Source of the DNA: Monocercomonoides exilis
Taxonomy: Eukaryota > Preaxostyla > Oxymonadida > Polymastigidae
Length of the DNA: 64,000 nucleotides
Direction: 5' to 3'
Assembly (NCBI GenBank): GCA_001643675.2
Contig: LSRY02000003.1
Coordinates: forward strand, 2,461,501-2,525,500
Shown here: positions 12,055-22,869 of the stretch, in pieces
Numbering within the stretch: position 1 is the stretch's first letter
How the letters are laid out: each line of letters opens with the position of its first letter
The notes under the pieces: generated by a model
Databases searched by the model: none
What the model saw: the letters and a program-made list of their open reading frames with translations, nothing else
What the model was told of the DNA's origin: nothing
Position numbers and translations under genes: made by a program

Positions 12055-12960
12055 AACAACATAAATAATGATAAAGATTGTTCAATTTCAAACTTTATTT
12101 GTGACATTTCAAGTATTGAGTAATTAGAACATCAATAAACTTTCAAATCACAATCATTAACGTTTTTAACGAAAAAGATATAAACAAGGATTTAATTATG
12201 GTATAGATCACAACAATTCTTTTTTGAAATTATTCGTTGACATTTCAAAAAGTTATTCCACCCAAATGTGTTAATTTTTTATGTTATTGATTAATATGTT
12301 GTTGAAACGAAAAAAGTTGTTTAATTGAAAGAGGTAGTTTGTTACACTTATGCCAAATATTTGGCTTCAGGCATTTTCATTGAAGAATTATGCATCCAAG
12401 ATAAACTTTCTGTGATCAAATAATTTGAAAGAAAAGTGTTTATTTTTCTAAATACATGAAAGGTTACAAAACATTTTGCTTGTATGTCAATGACGTTTGT
12501 TTACAGATATGAATAAACATCTGCGTCGCATGCCTTCTGACGTGAACATTATTGGAGTGACGCGATATGACTGAAAAAATATTTTATTCACTCATTTTTA
12601 TGTTGTTTTTTTGTTTGAAACTGATAACATAAAGAATAATTGATAAGTGGTAAAATATTTTTATTTTTGTTTAATAATTGATTTTAATTTTTTTTTTTCA
12701 TACGTTCATTTTCAATTTTTTATGAAACAATGGGTTGTGTCGTGATCATTTCTTTAAAGAATATATACCACAGAATTCACGTCACTGTCTGTCGCTGAAG
12801 TGATTTAAGTCAACAGTCCATTTTTTCAAATGTTTGTATTTTTAATTTTAAAAAATGTCTTTATATAAATTTTCATCTTTAAAAAATTGTTGTATTTATC
12901 GTTTGTGAAAAATTTTTATATTTTCATTTTTTCTTATATTTTTTTACAAACTTATTTCAA
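12055..12960. other. AT-rich inner end of palindrome I right arm
   Basis: Inverted copy of 8740-9649. No gene seen. Confidence 0.5.
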
Positions 12961-13164
12961 CCTTTAAAGCACGCTCTTCACATAGACATGGAGCGGACAA
13001 AAGATGTGCTTATCAAAACTTAGACAATGGCAGGAGTTTAGAGGCTGAGGATCAGAAGCGAATAACGGTTCGGAGAAAATAGAACGTGTTGTTGCCTGCG
13101 CGGTGCTGAGAGAATTTTTTAGCAGGAAGGAGATGTTGAAAAGCACAGAGCAGCAGCAGGGTTT

Positions 13165-14500
13165 GTGGTGATTGAGTCACAGTTGTTAATATTTTCAATG
13201 ACATTTGAAAATGGAAATGTGAGATTGAGGAGGAAAGAGAGATGCGTGCTGGTGGTTGAGGAGTGTGTGGCGATTGGGGATGAGCTGAGACAGATCGATA
13301 TGCAGGTGTTCCAACAGAGGAGGGAGCGTGCGGAGGTGGGGAGCACAGCAGTGAGCGATATGTTTGGTCCGGGGAGCAGATGCGAGCTGAACAGGATGGT
13401 TAAACAGCAGGCGCAATTGGTATGTGTTTCTGCTCCGTGCTTTCGAACGTCAGCTGGACATGCAGCTGGGGGCAGGCGCGGCTGGAGTTCGTGGTGCAGG
13501 AGCTGGTGCAGTGCGGGCTGTACTTCCAGATAATTGTGCGTGGGGCAGATGGGGGCCAGCGTGTGAGGACATACAGTTTTGAGAGCACAGGGCAGAACAC
13601 GGAGCGGCGGGGGTTCGGGAGAATCGGGCGGGGGGTGATTGAGGAGAGAGGGGCAGATGAGGAGGTGCTGGCGAATGTGGTGTATTTGAGCGAGGAGCTG
13701 GCTGTGGAGGAGCGGAGAGGCGGGGAAGGGGGAGTGTGGAGAACAGGGGAGGAGACAGGGGAGGATGACGTAAGTGAAGGAAAAAAGTTCAACGAGACAG
13801 CAGCAATTACACTGGAAAGAGGAAAGGAAGGTATAGGCAGGGGGCAGAGCCTGCTTGAGCTGAATGGGAAGACGATCATACTGCATATTGAAGTGAGTAC
13901 AATGTGTGTAATAGTGGTGGTGATTACTGTGGGGTTCCACGTGCGAAAGCGTCGGCAGAGGAAGCAGCAGGATCAGAGACTTGTGCATCCCAAGGAGATG
14001 GCAGAGGAAAAGCAGAAGAGCAAAGTGTGGAGTGGATGCTGAGAAAACATTGAAGGAATTGAATGAAGAACTGGAGAAGAATGTGGTGAGGAAGGATGGA
14101 TGTTCATGATGAAAAAAAAGGGAATGGAGGATGTGGAAACGGAAGAGAGGAGGGGAAGAGTGGTGTTTAGAAAGAGGAAGATAATTATGAACATCAAACG
14201 AGAGAATTGTTTGGAGTTGCGAATTTGGATGTGGGACGGATGCTGGAGCTGCTTCACTGTGAGTAATACTCAAAGAAAGTTGTGTTTTGTGTGGTGCACG
14301 GGTGTTATCACATCCTGCGGAGCTGGGAGACGGAGGTGCTGCTTCCGAACATAAGCCAGCTGGAAGAAATGGTGAACGGGGAGGATGTGATGGCGTTGCG
14401 GGATGTGGAAAGCGACGAAGAGATGTGCAACCTTAAAGAAGCGGGATCCGCAGAAAAAAGGAGCTGGAGCTGTTCACGTGAATGGACTGCGTGGAAGTGA
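13165..14500 (+). pseudogene. Relic of a single-pass membrane protein (longer copy)
   Basis: Mirror of 7204-8538. Here a 206-codon frame (13422-14042) is continuous: an ectodomain-like part (ARLEFVVQELVQCGLYFQII, then GADGGQRVRTYSFESTGQNT), a charged spacer, a TM segment near 13880-13940 and the basic string HVRKRRQRKQQ. A second open frame, 13165-13533, precedes it and would need a frameshift or intron near 13430 to join. A third segment (ILRSWETEVLLPNISQ) follows at about 14305. The antisense strand is also open for 384 codons, but with Ser/His/Leu/Pro composition typical of antisense shadow. Domain family not recognised; a receptor-like protein fragment is the best description. Confidence 0.4.
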
Positions 14501-14549
14501 GGAGGAAAAGGGAGCGGAGGGCAAGTGCAGAGGCAGTGCGACTTGCGAA

Positions 14550-14623
14550 AAAGAATAAGAATAAGAATAAGAATAAGAATAAGAATATGAATAAGAATAA
14601 GAATAAGAATAAGAATAAGATAA
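14550..14623 (-). repeat. ATTCTT microsatellite, right-arm copy
   Basis: Complement of the array at 7085-7152 with one additional 6-bp unit. Confidence 0.8.
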
Positions 14624-14759
14624 AGATAAAGAAATAGAAATTGAAACAGCAAAAAAGATGAGAAGAGGAGGAGGGGAAATAATAAAGAGGAGAAGACGAA
14701 GAATTCAATAAAGAAAAGAAAGAAAAAGAATGAGATAGTGATGATTACGATGATGAATG

Positions 14760-15433
14760 TTAAAAAACGAGGAAGTTAATCAGAACCATCAAAATGAATA
14801 GCAATGACGTGCATTTTTTTTATTCATCCAAAGAAACTTTCACAAAAAGGAGAGGAGCAACTTTCAAATGAAAACAAAGAAACAAATTTAGGATACAGAA
14901 AACAAAATAATTTATAATTTTTGAAATCATTTTTAATATATGTAACAAGAAAGAATTTTGTTCTTTATTCATGGAAAATATTTCCTTGATTCAAATTTAT
15001 TTTTTAAAACTCGCAATATTTTTATTTTTGTCGAAACAAACTATTCTTAACAAAAATGAATAAATTTTTTATTGCAAATTACAAGAATCAATATGGAGAA
15101 TCATGAAATATGTCTATTGTAGATAATATTTTTTCCAATATTAATACACACTGAAGTTTTATTCTTTTCAAAAATGAATATTAATAAAAATGCAAAACAG
15201 AAAACAATTCTTCAAAAACATTAACAAACAAATTAAACAATCTTGTTGCACATTTTTAGTGAAAGTTATAATTTATGTGAAAGTGTGAAAAAGAATAGTA
15301 ATAAATTAATATTTAATTAAAGTTAATTGATTAAAAATTGTGCAAAAATTTTTGTCATGAGAATTTTGAATTATTGGTAAATGTTTTATCCTTTTCCTAG
15401 CAAAATTTTTTAAAATTGTTGGTTTTTCTCAGG

Positions 15434-15491
<58 letters not shown>

Positions 15492-16640
15492 CGTGCACTG
15501 AATGACTTTGTCTCGCCTTTTCCAAGGTGACGCAGATGTTTTGATAAAAAAATCCAATTTATTTTGAAATCTGACAAGTTTCAAATAGTTATTAGTGAAA
15601 CAAATTATTTATGATTTGTTCATCAAAAGCTTGGAAGTCCATATTTTTCCCCAAATAGTTTATCAATTTTGAATAATAAATTATGATAAAGATTATTATA
15701 CCAAATTTAATCATTAAATTTCTAACTTCAATAATTTTTGTTGTTATTTTTGAAATGACTTAAATTTGGGGGTGTGGATTATTGCAAGTTTTTTTCCCAT
15801 TTATTTATCAATCCATATTAAAATGTCTGAAATATAGTTATTACAGTTAAAGTCAATGCTTGAGATGAAAGAAAGGATATGGTCTATTGATAAGAAGTTA
15901 TCAATTTCAAGTGTTCATTTCCAAATATTCAAAATGAATTTTCAAACCGAAATGTTTGACAGACAAAATAGAATTTCAAAAATGAGGAAAAAAATGAAAA
16001 ACAATATATTCAAAAATTGAATTCATAAGCAATCAGTATTTTAGATTGTTTTGGTGTTTTTTGTTATTGAAAAAAAAATTCAATAAAAAGAAGTATTTTT
16101 CTGTCTTTAATATGGATGTTGCAGAAGCAGTGAAATCACAATCACCAATGGCGGTATGGGTTTGCCAATAATTTATTTTATTTATTAAAAAAAAAAATAA
16201 AATAAAAATAAAAACATCAAAACACTAATTCAAATAAATATCAATAATTGTTGCGAGGATTGAATATTCACAAAGATATCCACAATTATTCACGCTCCAA
16301 GAAAAATAACATTTTTGAAAAAATCAGAACAAACAAATAACTCCGTTTCGAGAACAACAACAATTAACAACACTTTCAAAATTCGACAATGGCAAACCAC
16401 AAGCTCACCATTTCATGCACAAAAATTCTCATTTCAAATTATTTTATTGTGCAACAAATACTAAGAAAAAGAAAAACAAAGAACAGATATTTTTTTATCA
16501 ATCTTTTTATGCCTTTACCACAGAAAGCACAATCGTTCAGAAGGCAAACAGAATGAAACTGCTCAACAAACACAAATGCTCTGAGCAAACACACTATTCC
16601 AATTTCAAACAGCACTCATTCTTTCGACAAAATAATTCAC
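14760..16640. other. AT-rich non-coding stretch, right arm
   Basis: Mirror of about 5056-7000. An open frame of 138 codons (16415-16831) runs through its end but is lysine/asparagine-rich, and its left-arm counterpart is frameshifted at a homopolymer, so it is not supported as a gene. Confidence 0.55.
15434..15486 (-). repeat. Poly(T) run, right-arm copy (53 bases)
   Basis: Appears as 53 A residues on the plus strand, five fewer than the left-arm run, again flanked by tcagg/cctga. Confidence 0.85.
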
Positions 16641-16890
16641 ACTCTAATGAAAATCTTTTTCTTCTTCTCTTGCTGGATCACTCACTCATTCAAAAACAAT
16701 TTTCCAAAGAAAACCCCGAAAAAAAGCAATTATCATATTCAGATTCAAATAATGATCAATCTCTCATCTATTTCATAATCATCATTGTGAATGCACGCTT
16801 CACAAATATAACTCTATTCTTTTTCTATTGATTTATTCTTTTGCTCACCAAAAACCCCATCGATGGAGCCATTCTCCCCAACCTCAACAG

Positions 16891-17772
16891 CCCATCCACT
16901 TCTCTCTCTGCCTTCAATGCTTCTTTTCTTCACCAAACTCGATCTTCATCAAATGCACCTATCGTTCATATTGGAACTGAAACTCACAGAAAATCACTTG
17001 GAAGACTGTCTTCATTCGATGCAAGTAGCCATCGCTTTGAGTGGTGCGAATGGAATGATTCAACTGGTGGATCAAGTGATGGAGGTGCGCTTAAAGTCAA
17101 TTGCACAAACGCAAATCTCGAAATCACTTCTTGTTCATTCAACAATTGTTCATGCACCGGAGAGGGGCAAGGTGGAGGGTTATACTGTAATAGTTTGTTG
17201 AAAATTGATATTACAAAATCCAATTTCACAAATTGTTCTGCTGCTCATGGAGGAGCAGTTCATACAACAAATCCACAGCACAATTCTGCTTATTACCATT
17301 CAGAAAACAAAGTCGAAAATTGTTCAATATCTAGCTGGTGCGGAACTGGTTGGTATTTTTATATTGGTGCTTTTCCAGAAAACGGTCAATTCCTGTTTTC
17401 CAAATGCAAGTGCATCTCAAATTCAGGTAACGATTCCGCTGGTTCTCTCACATTCAATAATCCTCCACAAAACAAACCGAGTCAGTTTTTGGTCAATGAT
17501 TGTCAGTTCATAAATAACAAATTGACATCAAATTCAACTTCATGGGGAGGTGCTGCAATGTTTTTAGGAATACTTATTCTTGGATGAATGAAATAAAATT
17601 CATCACATTTTGTTTTTTCAATGGCAACACTGCCACAAATGGCAGAGGAAACGACGTGTTTTTCAATGGAAGTAATATCACTCAATCTCCATTTGAGAAT
17701 TGTGGCTCAACAACAGCATCAAAAAGAGTGTGGAATCAAGGAACAGCTGATAATGCTGAATATAATGGCTGA
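16891..17772 (+). pseudogene. Truncated and frameshifted Pmp-like cassette P2'
   Basis: Copy of P2. It begins after the same 'ctcaacag' acceptor-like site. The frame is intact through GGAAMF, then a T run one base shorter than in the left arm (about 17562) shifts it to a stop at 17587. The remaining sequence continues in another frame (NTYSWMNEIKFITFCFFNGN) to NAEYNG and TGA. It carries the 3' truncation of P2 as well as its own frameshift. Confidence 0.7.
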
Positions 17773-18370
17773 CCGTAGCTTATCTTTCCTTCTCTAATTT
17801 TTCCAATGAAAAGTCTTTTCATGTCCCTTCTCTTTTCCTGTTATTATCTCTTTCTCCATTTTCTCCTCTTCTCTCATTCCTTCTTTTCTCTCAAATTTGA
17901 TAGTTTATTTCTTGAATCTTGTCATTCATCCTTGTTTGCTATATCGCTTCTCAAAATTACCCTCCGTTTATCCAAATACTTTTCTTCCCAAATTCAACAT
18001 TCAACTCGAATCTCCTCTTCGAAACATCTTCTCTCTTTAACACAAAAATCTCTTCAACCCTCTCAATCTCATTTCCATTTATCAATTATCCTAAAAATCA
18101 GAATCTTATTTCTCTTTCTCTTTCTCCTCTTCTTTCGTCTTCTTTCATTCTTCTTCCTCTCTTTCTTATTTCTGAATATTTCCTTCGGTTGCAAAAGTTC
18201 ATCTTTTTCTTCATTTCATTCACGATCTCTGACGTAGATATCAAATTTGAAGAAATTCAAAATAGATGAAGTGAATGATGAAGTGGAAGAAGAATTTGAA
18301 GAGCATGCAATGAGTTGGTGAGTTGATTGAAGCTGAGAATGATGAAGATAAATAAATAAACAAATACCGA
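17773..18370. other. CT-rich spacer, right arm
   Basis: Mirror of 3330-3927. Pyrimidine-rich on the plus strand, with low-complexity open frames only. Confidence 0.5.
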
Positions 18371-18509
18371 GATATTTGATTTTCCATTTTTATCTGGTTT
18401 TCTTCTTTCATTTTTGTGTGTTCTTCTTACTAACAAAATCCTCCAATTCAACCATTTTCCTCCACACTCACAACCCCATTGATGGAGCCATTCTCCCCAA
18501 CCTAAACAG

Positions 18510-19773
18510 CCCATCCACCTCTCTCTCTGCCTTCAATGCCTCTTTTCTTCACCAAACACGCTCTTCACCAAATGCTGCTGTCGTGCATATCGGATCTGAA
18601 TCTCAAAGAGCGAAACCTGGAAGACTGACTTCATTTGATGAGAACAGCCACAGATTCGAATGGTGTGAATGGAATGATTCAAATAGTGGAAGTGATAATG
18701 GCGGTGCACTTCATGTCGAGTGCACAAATGCCAATCTCGAAATCACTTCTTGTTCGTTTTTCAATTGCAATTGTCCAGGAAGTGATAGTGGTGGAGGGGC
18801 ATTATACTGTCATTACTTGTTGAAAATAAATATGGCAAAATCAAATTTCACGGGATGCTCGGCTGGCCATGGAGGAGCAAATTGCATCAGGTATCCTCAA
18901 ACGAATTCTGTTTGGACGTTCTCAGAAAATAGAGTGGAAAGTTGTAAGATAACATACTGGTGTGGAACGGGTTGGTATTTTGCGCTTGAAGGAATTCCAA
19001 CAAATTTTCAATTCTTGTTTTCCAAATGCAAGTGCATTGCTAATACAGGGGGCAATTCTGCTGGTTCTCTCACATTTAATGATCCCCCACAAAATAAACC
19101 AACTCAGTTTTTGGTTAATGATTGCCAATTTATAAATAACAATCTGACTGCATCTGCCAGTTATGGAGGAGCTGCCATCTATTTGGATGTCACTTACTCT
19201 TGGATGAATGGAATAAAATTCATCACATTTTGTTTCTTCGATGGCAACACTGCCACAAATGGCAGAGGAAACGATGTCTTTTTCAATGGCAGCAGTATCA
19301 CCCAATCTCCATTTGAGAATTGTGGCTCAACAACTCCAACAAAAAGAGTGTGGAATGCAGGAACTGCTGATAACGCTGCGTACAATGGCTGGCTCCCACT
19401 CATTGCCCAGAACAAAATCGTTGCAAATGGTGGAACTGATGTCGATGCCTGTGGCAGACCCCAACAGACCCCATGCGCCACCATCGAGTATGCCCTCAAC
19501 GCCTTCATCTCCCTCCTCCAAGACGCCTCTCTCACCCTCCTTTCCTCAACATTTGTTCCAACTCAAACACTCACTTTCTGTGCAGTTGACACAAAAATCA
19601 CTGGAAATGATGAAATTTGTCTGATTTCTTTATTATTCCTTCTATTTTCATCATATAAAACAGTTAATATTCTATCATTATTTCTTTTAATTTTTGAATA
19701 TTTTCCGTATCATTGCCAAATTCATGAGCTTTCATCCCATTTTCAAATGGCATATATGCTACTATTTGCTTAG
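18510..19773 (+). CDS. Pmp-like surface protein cassette P1'
   Basis: Inverted copy of P1, open over its whole length and with the same hydrophobic C-terminal tail after TGNDE. The upstream frame is open to about 18376 and includes HTHNPIDGAILPNLNS, which by analogy with P7 is intron sequence translated in frame. A donor-like GTGTGT lies at 18416. The leader frame feeding that donor runs back to ATGATG at about 18341 but meets TAA at its seventh codon. Whether this copy is expressed therefore depends on an unseen start. Family role: secreted or surface-anchored beta-helix protein. Confidence 0.6.
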
Positions 19774-21697
19774 AAAAAGAATAACATCAACGCAGAAAAA
19801 ATATATCCTCATAAGTTTCTCTAATTTTGTTTCTTCAATTTCGAGTCAGCCCTCAGTGCGAAGGTATTATCTTTTTCCTTTCTTCAAAAGAGTATTTCTT
19901 CGATGATATCTTGTAGTTTCACATAAATTATAATTTCTTCATTTTTTCCATTCCAATTTGTCTGCATGCTATTCATGCCCCGCTTTCGTAAATTCTCATT
20001 TGAATGTACTTCTCCTTCAAATTCAGTTCGTCTTCTCTTTTTATTTTTCGCGACTCGTTGAATGCACATGAAGTTGCAAAATCTCTCGAAAGGCACTGTC
20101 AAATCACTCATTCTGAACAGCTTCTCCTCCTCCTCCTTCTTTTTCTTCTGCATACCCTTCAACCTCCAAATGAAAAAGAAAGAATCGTCTCTCTCTCTCT
20201 CTCTCTCTCTCTGTTTTTTGTTGTGCGCCCTGATCGACTTTTCTTGGCTTAAAATAGCATCACTTCCATTCCTACACAGACTCGACCGCTGGTTGCGACA
20301 GATTGAAAATAAGTGTTGTGCTCCTGAACAGTCACAGGAGATAAGGCCCGTCATTGAATCTGATGGATTTTGATGGGAAGAAAATAACAATATTTTTGAT
20401 ATCCATGGAAGTGAGTGAGGATGACGAAGATGAAAGGCATCACAAACAACAGAAATGTGATTTGTTAGGTGGAATACTTGAGACGATGTCGCAGAAGTTT
20501 GATAAAAATGAGGAGGAAAAGGAAGCAGAAAACGAAGGAATGGGGGAAGTGGAATAACCCTCGCCATCACTTATTATTAGCATGTGATTGTCGCACGAAG
20601 CTTAAGTTGTGCAAACACCTTTCGATGCCAATGTAGTTTGAGGCAAAAAGCGTTGATAAATATCAATGCTTCGGAAGTGAGCAGGGGAGAGCAACACAAG
20701 ATTGAGCTTTTTCTGGAAAAGAAAAGTGGAAAGCAACGAGACAAAACAAAAAAGCCTGTGAAGATGAAAAGAATAGCATGCAACAACAAGCAGCAAGCAT
20801 TTGATACACTTTGAAGCACACTCAGTTGATCTGAAGAAGGACAAGAAAAGGACGATAGCAACGATGAGCCAACTGTTCGACACTGCCGCATTTTTCTTTT
20901 CAATCAAATCCAAACTGGCATTTTTTTTCTTTTCTTTTCTTGTTTGTTTTTGATTCACTTTGGTGCTGTTTTTCGTTTGCTTGAAATATCTCTTCTGCTC
21001 ATTTCTCTTTTTTGTCGCTGCCACGCTCGCGTTCATTTCGCTTTATCGTGTTTTGCTTCGATGTTTCCTGTTCATTTAGAATCAATCTCAAGTCTTTCAC
21101 TTTTCCGCAGTTTTCTTCATCTTTTCCATTTTTCTTTCACATTTGCATCACAAAGTTGGCAAATATTTTCATTTTCTTCTTTGCTTTCCTCTTGTGATGC
21201 CCTGTCATCCGTCTCTTTTGGCAATTCTTCCCTTTTTCATTTTCATGTCTATTTGTTGTAATGAATCATTTCTCTGTTGGGATACTCTGCCATGCTTTGT
21301 AACTCGTGGCTGTCTTGAAGGCGGATTTTTACCCCTTCAAACTTGCTTCGTGTTCCGTTGTTTCGCTCTGCAAAAATAAGTCCTTTTGTTTTTGCCAGAC
21401 AACTGCGTTTGTAAGCCCTGTTGCTTTATTGGATTTGCAGCTGAGGCAAACAAGTCAAGAACAAATGAATGAAATAAGCAGTCGATTCAGCAGATATTGC
21501 TGCTTGCTGTCTTTGTTTGGTACAGGCAAACACAAAACATTCCCTTGCCTTGCTCATTGACTGTAATCAAATTCGTCGCCTTTTCAACCACTTGTTTTGT
21601 CATTCGCAAATGGTAGTTCCCTTCCTTCATTTTTTCTTATTCGTACTCCTTTTGTTATTGTTGCCTCCTTTATTTTTCTTTGCAGTTATCCATTTGC
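19774..21697 (+). other. 3' flank of P1', no convincing gene
   Basis: Mirror of 1-1926. CT-rich segments and a (CT)n run near 20188-20212. The reading frames correspond to shadows on both strands, and none shows a family motif. Confidence 0.5.
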
Positions 21698-21992
21698 CTT
21701 TATCCCTTTTCAATGGTCGTGCTAGACTGGCTTGAGTGTTTGAGCTTTTCATTTTGCTCAAACAATTCTTTAATTTCTTCTTTTCCACATTTCCCTGTTT
21801 TTCTTTTTCTCTTTCTCTTTGCTCAATCTAGCTTGAAAATATATGATGACCAAAACGAAGCATATCCATCTGGATCATCGTACAAACATAACTTCATCAT
21901 TATCGAAAAAGTATTATTTTCGTATGTTCAAATGGATATTTTTCGTCCCCCTCTTTAATTTCGTATTCTCCAATATTCTGAATAATTACCAT
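21698..21992. other. Unassigned sequence after palindrome I
   Basis: A pyrimidine-rich segment followed by a stretch reading IIQNIGEYEIKEGDEKYPFE on the minus strand (about 21984-21925). That lies in the same frame as, and just beyond, the stop of the neighbouring unidentified gene. It could be an extension of that gene if a further splice exists, but I found no acceptable junction. Confidence 0.3.
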
Positions 21993-22671
21993 TCATAAAG
22001 ACTTTCCATCTTCAAATCTTTCTTCCGGGCCCATTGCAATGCGAACCTTAGCAACATTTGTAGAGTAACATTGTCCTTCGTCTATTGCTGTACAGGTGCA
22101 GCGCTTTGCGCTGACGCATCATTCATTCTGTAGATGAATTGTTTCCATTCATGTGCAACAAAGCATGAAAAATAACTCGCAAACACAAATATTAATACTT
22201 CATCCAGCTTTAAAACGAGTTGCTTCGGCATAACCAACGAAATAGACACCATTCTGAACAGCCACTGGAAATGCAATACAAAAGCATTTTGATGATCATA
22301 ATCCATTTTTTTCATAACGAATGTTCGATTGATTCCGAAAACAATATTTGCTTTTCATTTGTTGCTGATAATTATTAACAAATATTACCACGAATAGCTC
22401 CCATGCTATGCTCGATAATGATGCATTTATAACCATAATCCAATACGAAACACTTAATTGAATTTTTATGCGAGTTTTGAGTCGTTTTACGCGCATAATA
22501 TGCTTTTCTCTGTTTGTCTAGAAATGTAAAATTTGCGCCAATATATTTTCGTGAAAGCTGATTGCGCTGAACCTTGGAACGAATCGGGCATTGTGCAGAA
22601 TGATTTAAATCAGCTGGCTGATGATTCAAACCAGACCGCAGCATTGCATTGCGATAGAATTGAATGAACAA
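21993..22671 (-). CDS. Unidentified spliced gene
   Basis: Three exons joined in phase on the minus strand: about 22671-22389 (donor gtaata), 22264-22217 (after tttccag; donor gtttta) and 22087-21993 (after tgtacag; TGA stop). The product reads ...CPIRSKVQRNQLSRKYIGAN... KCFVLDYGYKCIIIEHSMGA then IRVAVQNGVYFVGYAEATPI then DEGQCYSTNVAKVRIAMGPE, about 135 residues from the first usable codon. The two introns (124 and 129 bp) fit the sizes seen in NPHP4. The composition is ordinary globular protein, with no TM or signal peptide seen. The start is uncertain: no ATG with good context begins the first exon, and more exons may lie upstream toward 22860. I do not recognise the family. It is not duplicated in the window, so it is probably a real single-copy gene. 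Confidence 0.5.
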
Positions 22672-22869
22672 AATTGTATTGTGCGAGGCAAGTGCGCGGA
22701 AGTAGTGTGTAAAAGGAAAACTTTAAAGAAGTTCAGATGGGCAAGTTTTGCCCGAAACGAGCTGCCTCCTAACGAAAATATGTATTATCATCAAACCAGT
22801 TCCTTTTGCAAGAGCACAAATCATTACGTGCAGCGAAGATACGCCGTTTTTGTGGTATGAGCTTCTATT

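Larger units (their letters stand above)
12055..21697. repeat. Palindrome I, right arm
   Basis: Inverted near-identical copy of 1-9649. The pairing runs to base 1 of the window at 21697, so the real boundary may lie further right. Compared with the left arm this copy breaks P2 (lost T near 17562) but keeps the membrane-protein relic open (extra G near 13630). Confidence 0.95.

Noticed and set aside
13119-14273. 384-codon minus-strand ORF (and the 290-codon plus-strand ORF at 7431-8303)
   Set aside because: It is antisense to the membrane-protein relic, rich in Ser/His/Leu/Pro, and the opposite strand gives a clear TM plus basic stop-transfer sequence.
1-21697. Palindrome I as a fold-back assembly or library artefact
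   Set aside because: The 2.4-kb asymmetric core and arm-specific differences argue against a simple fold-back, though spanning reads are still needed.
22375-22671. Tudor domain suggested by CFVLDYGY in the unidentified spliced gene
   Set aside because: The DYG match is short and the residues around it do not follow the Tudor pattern.
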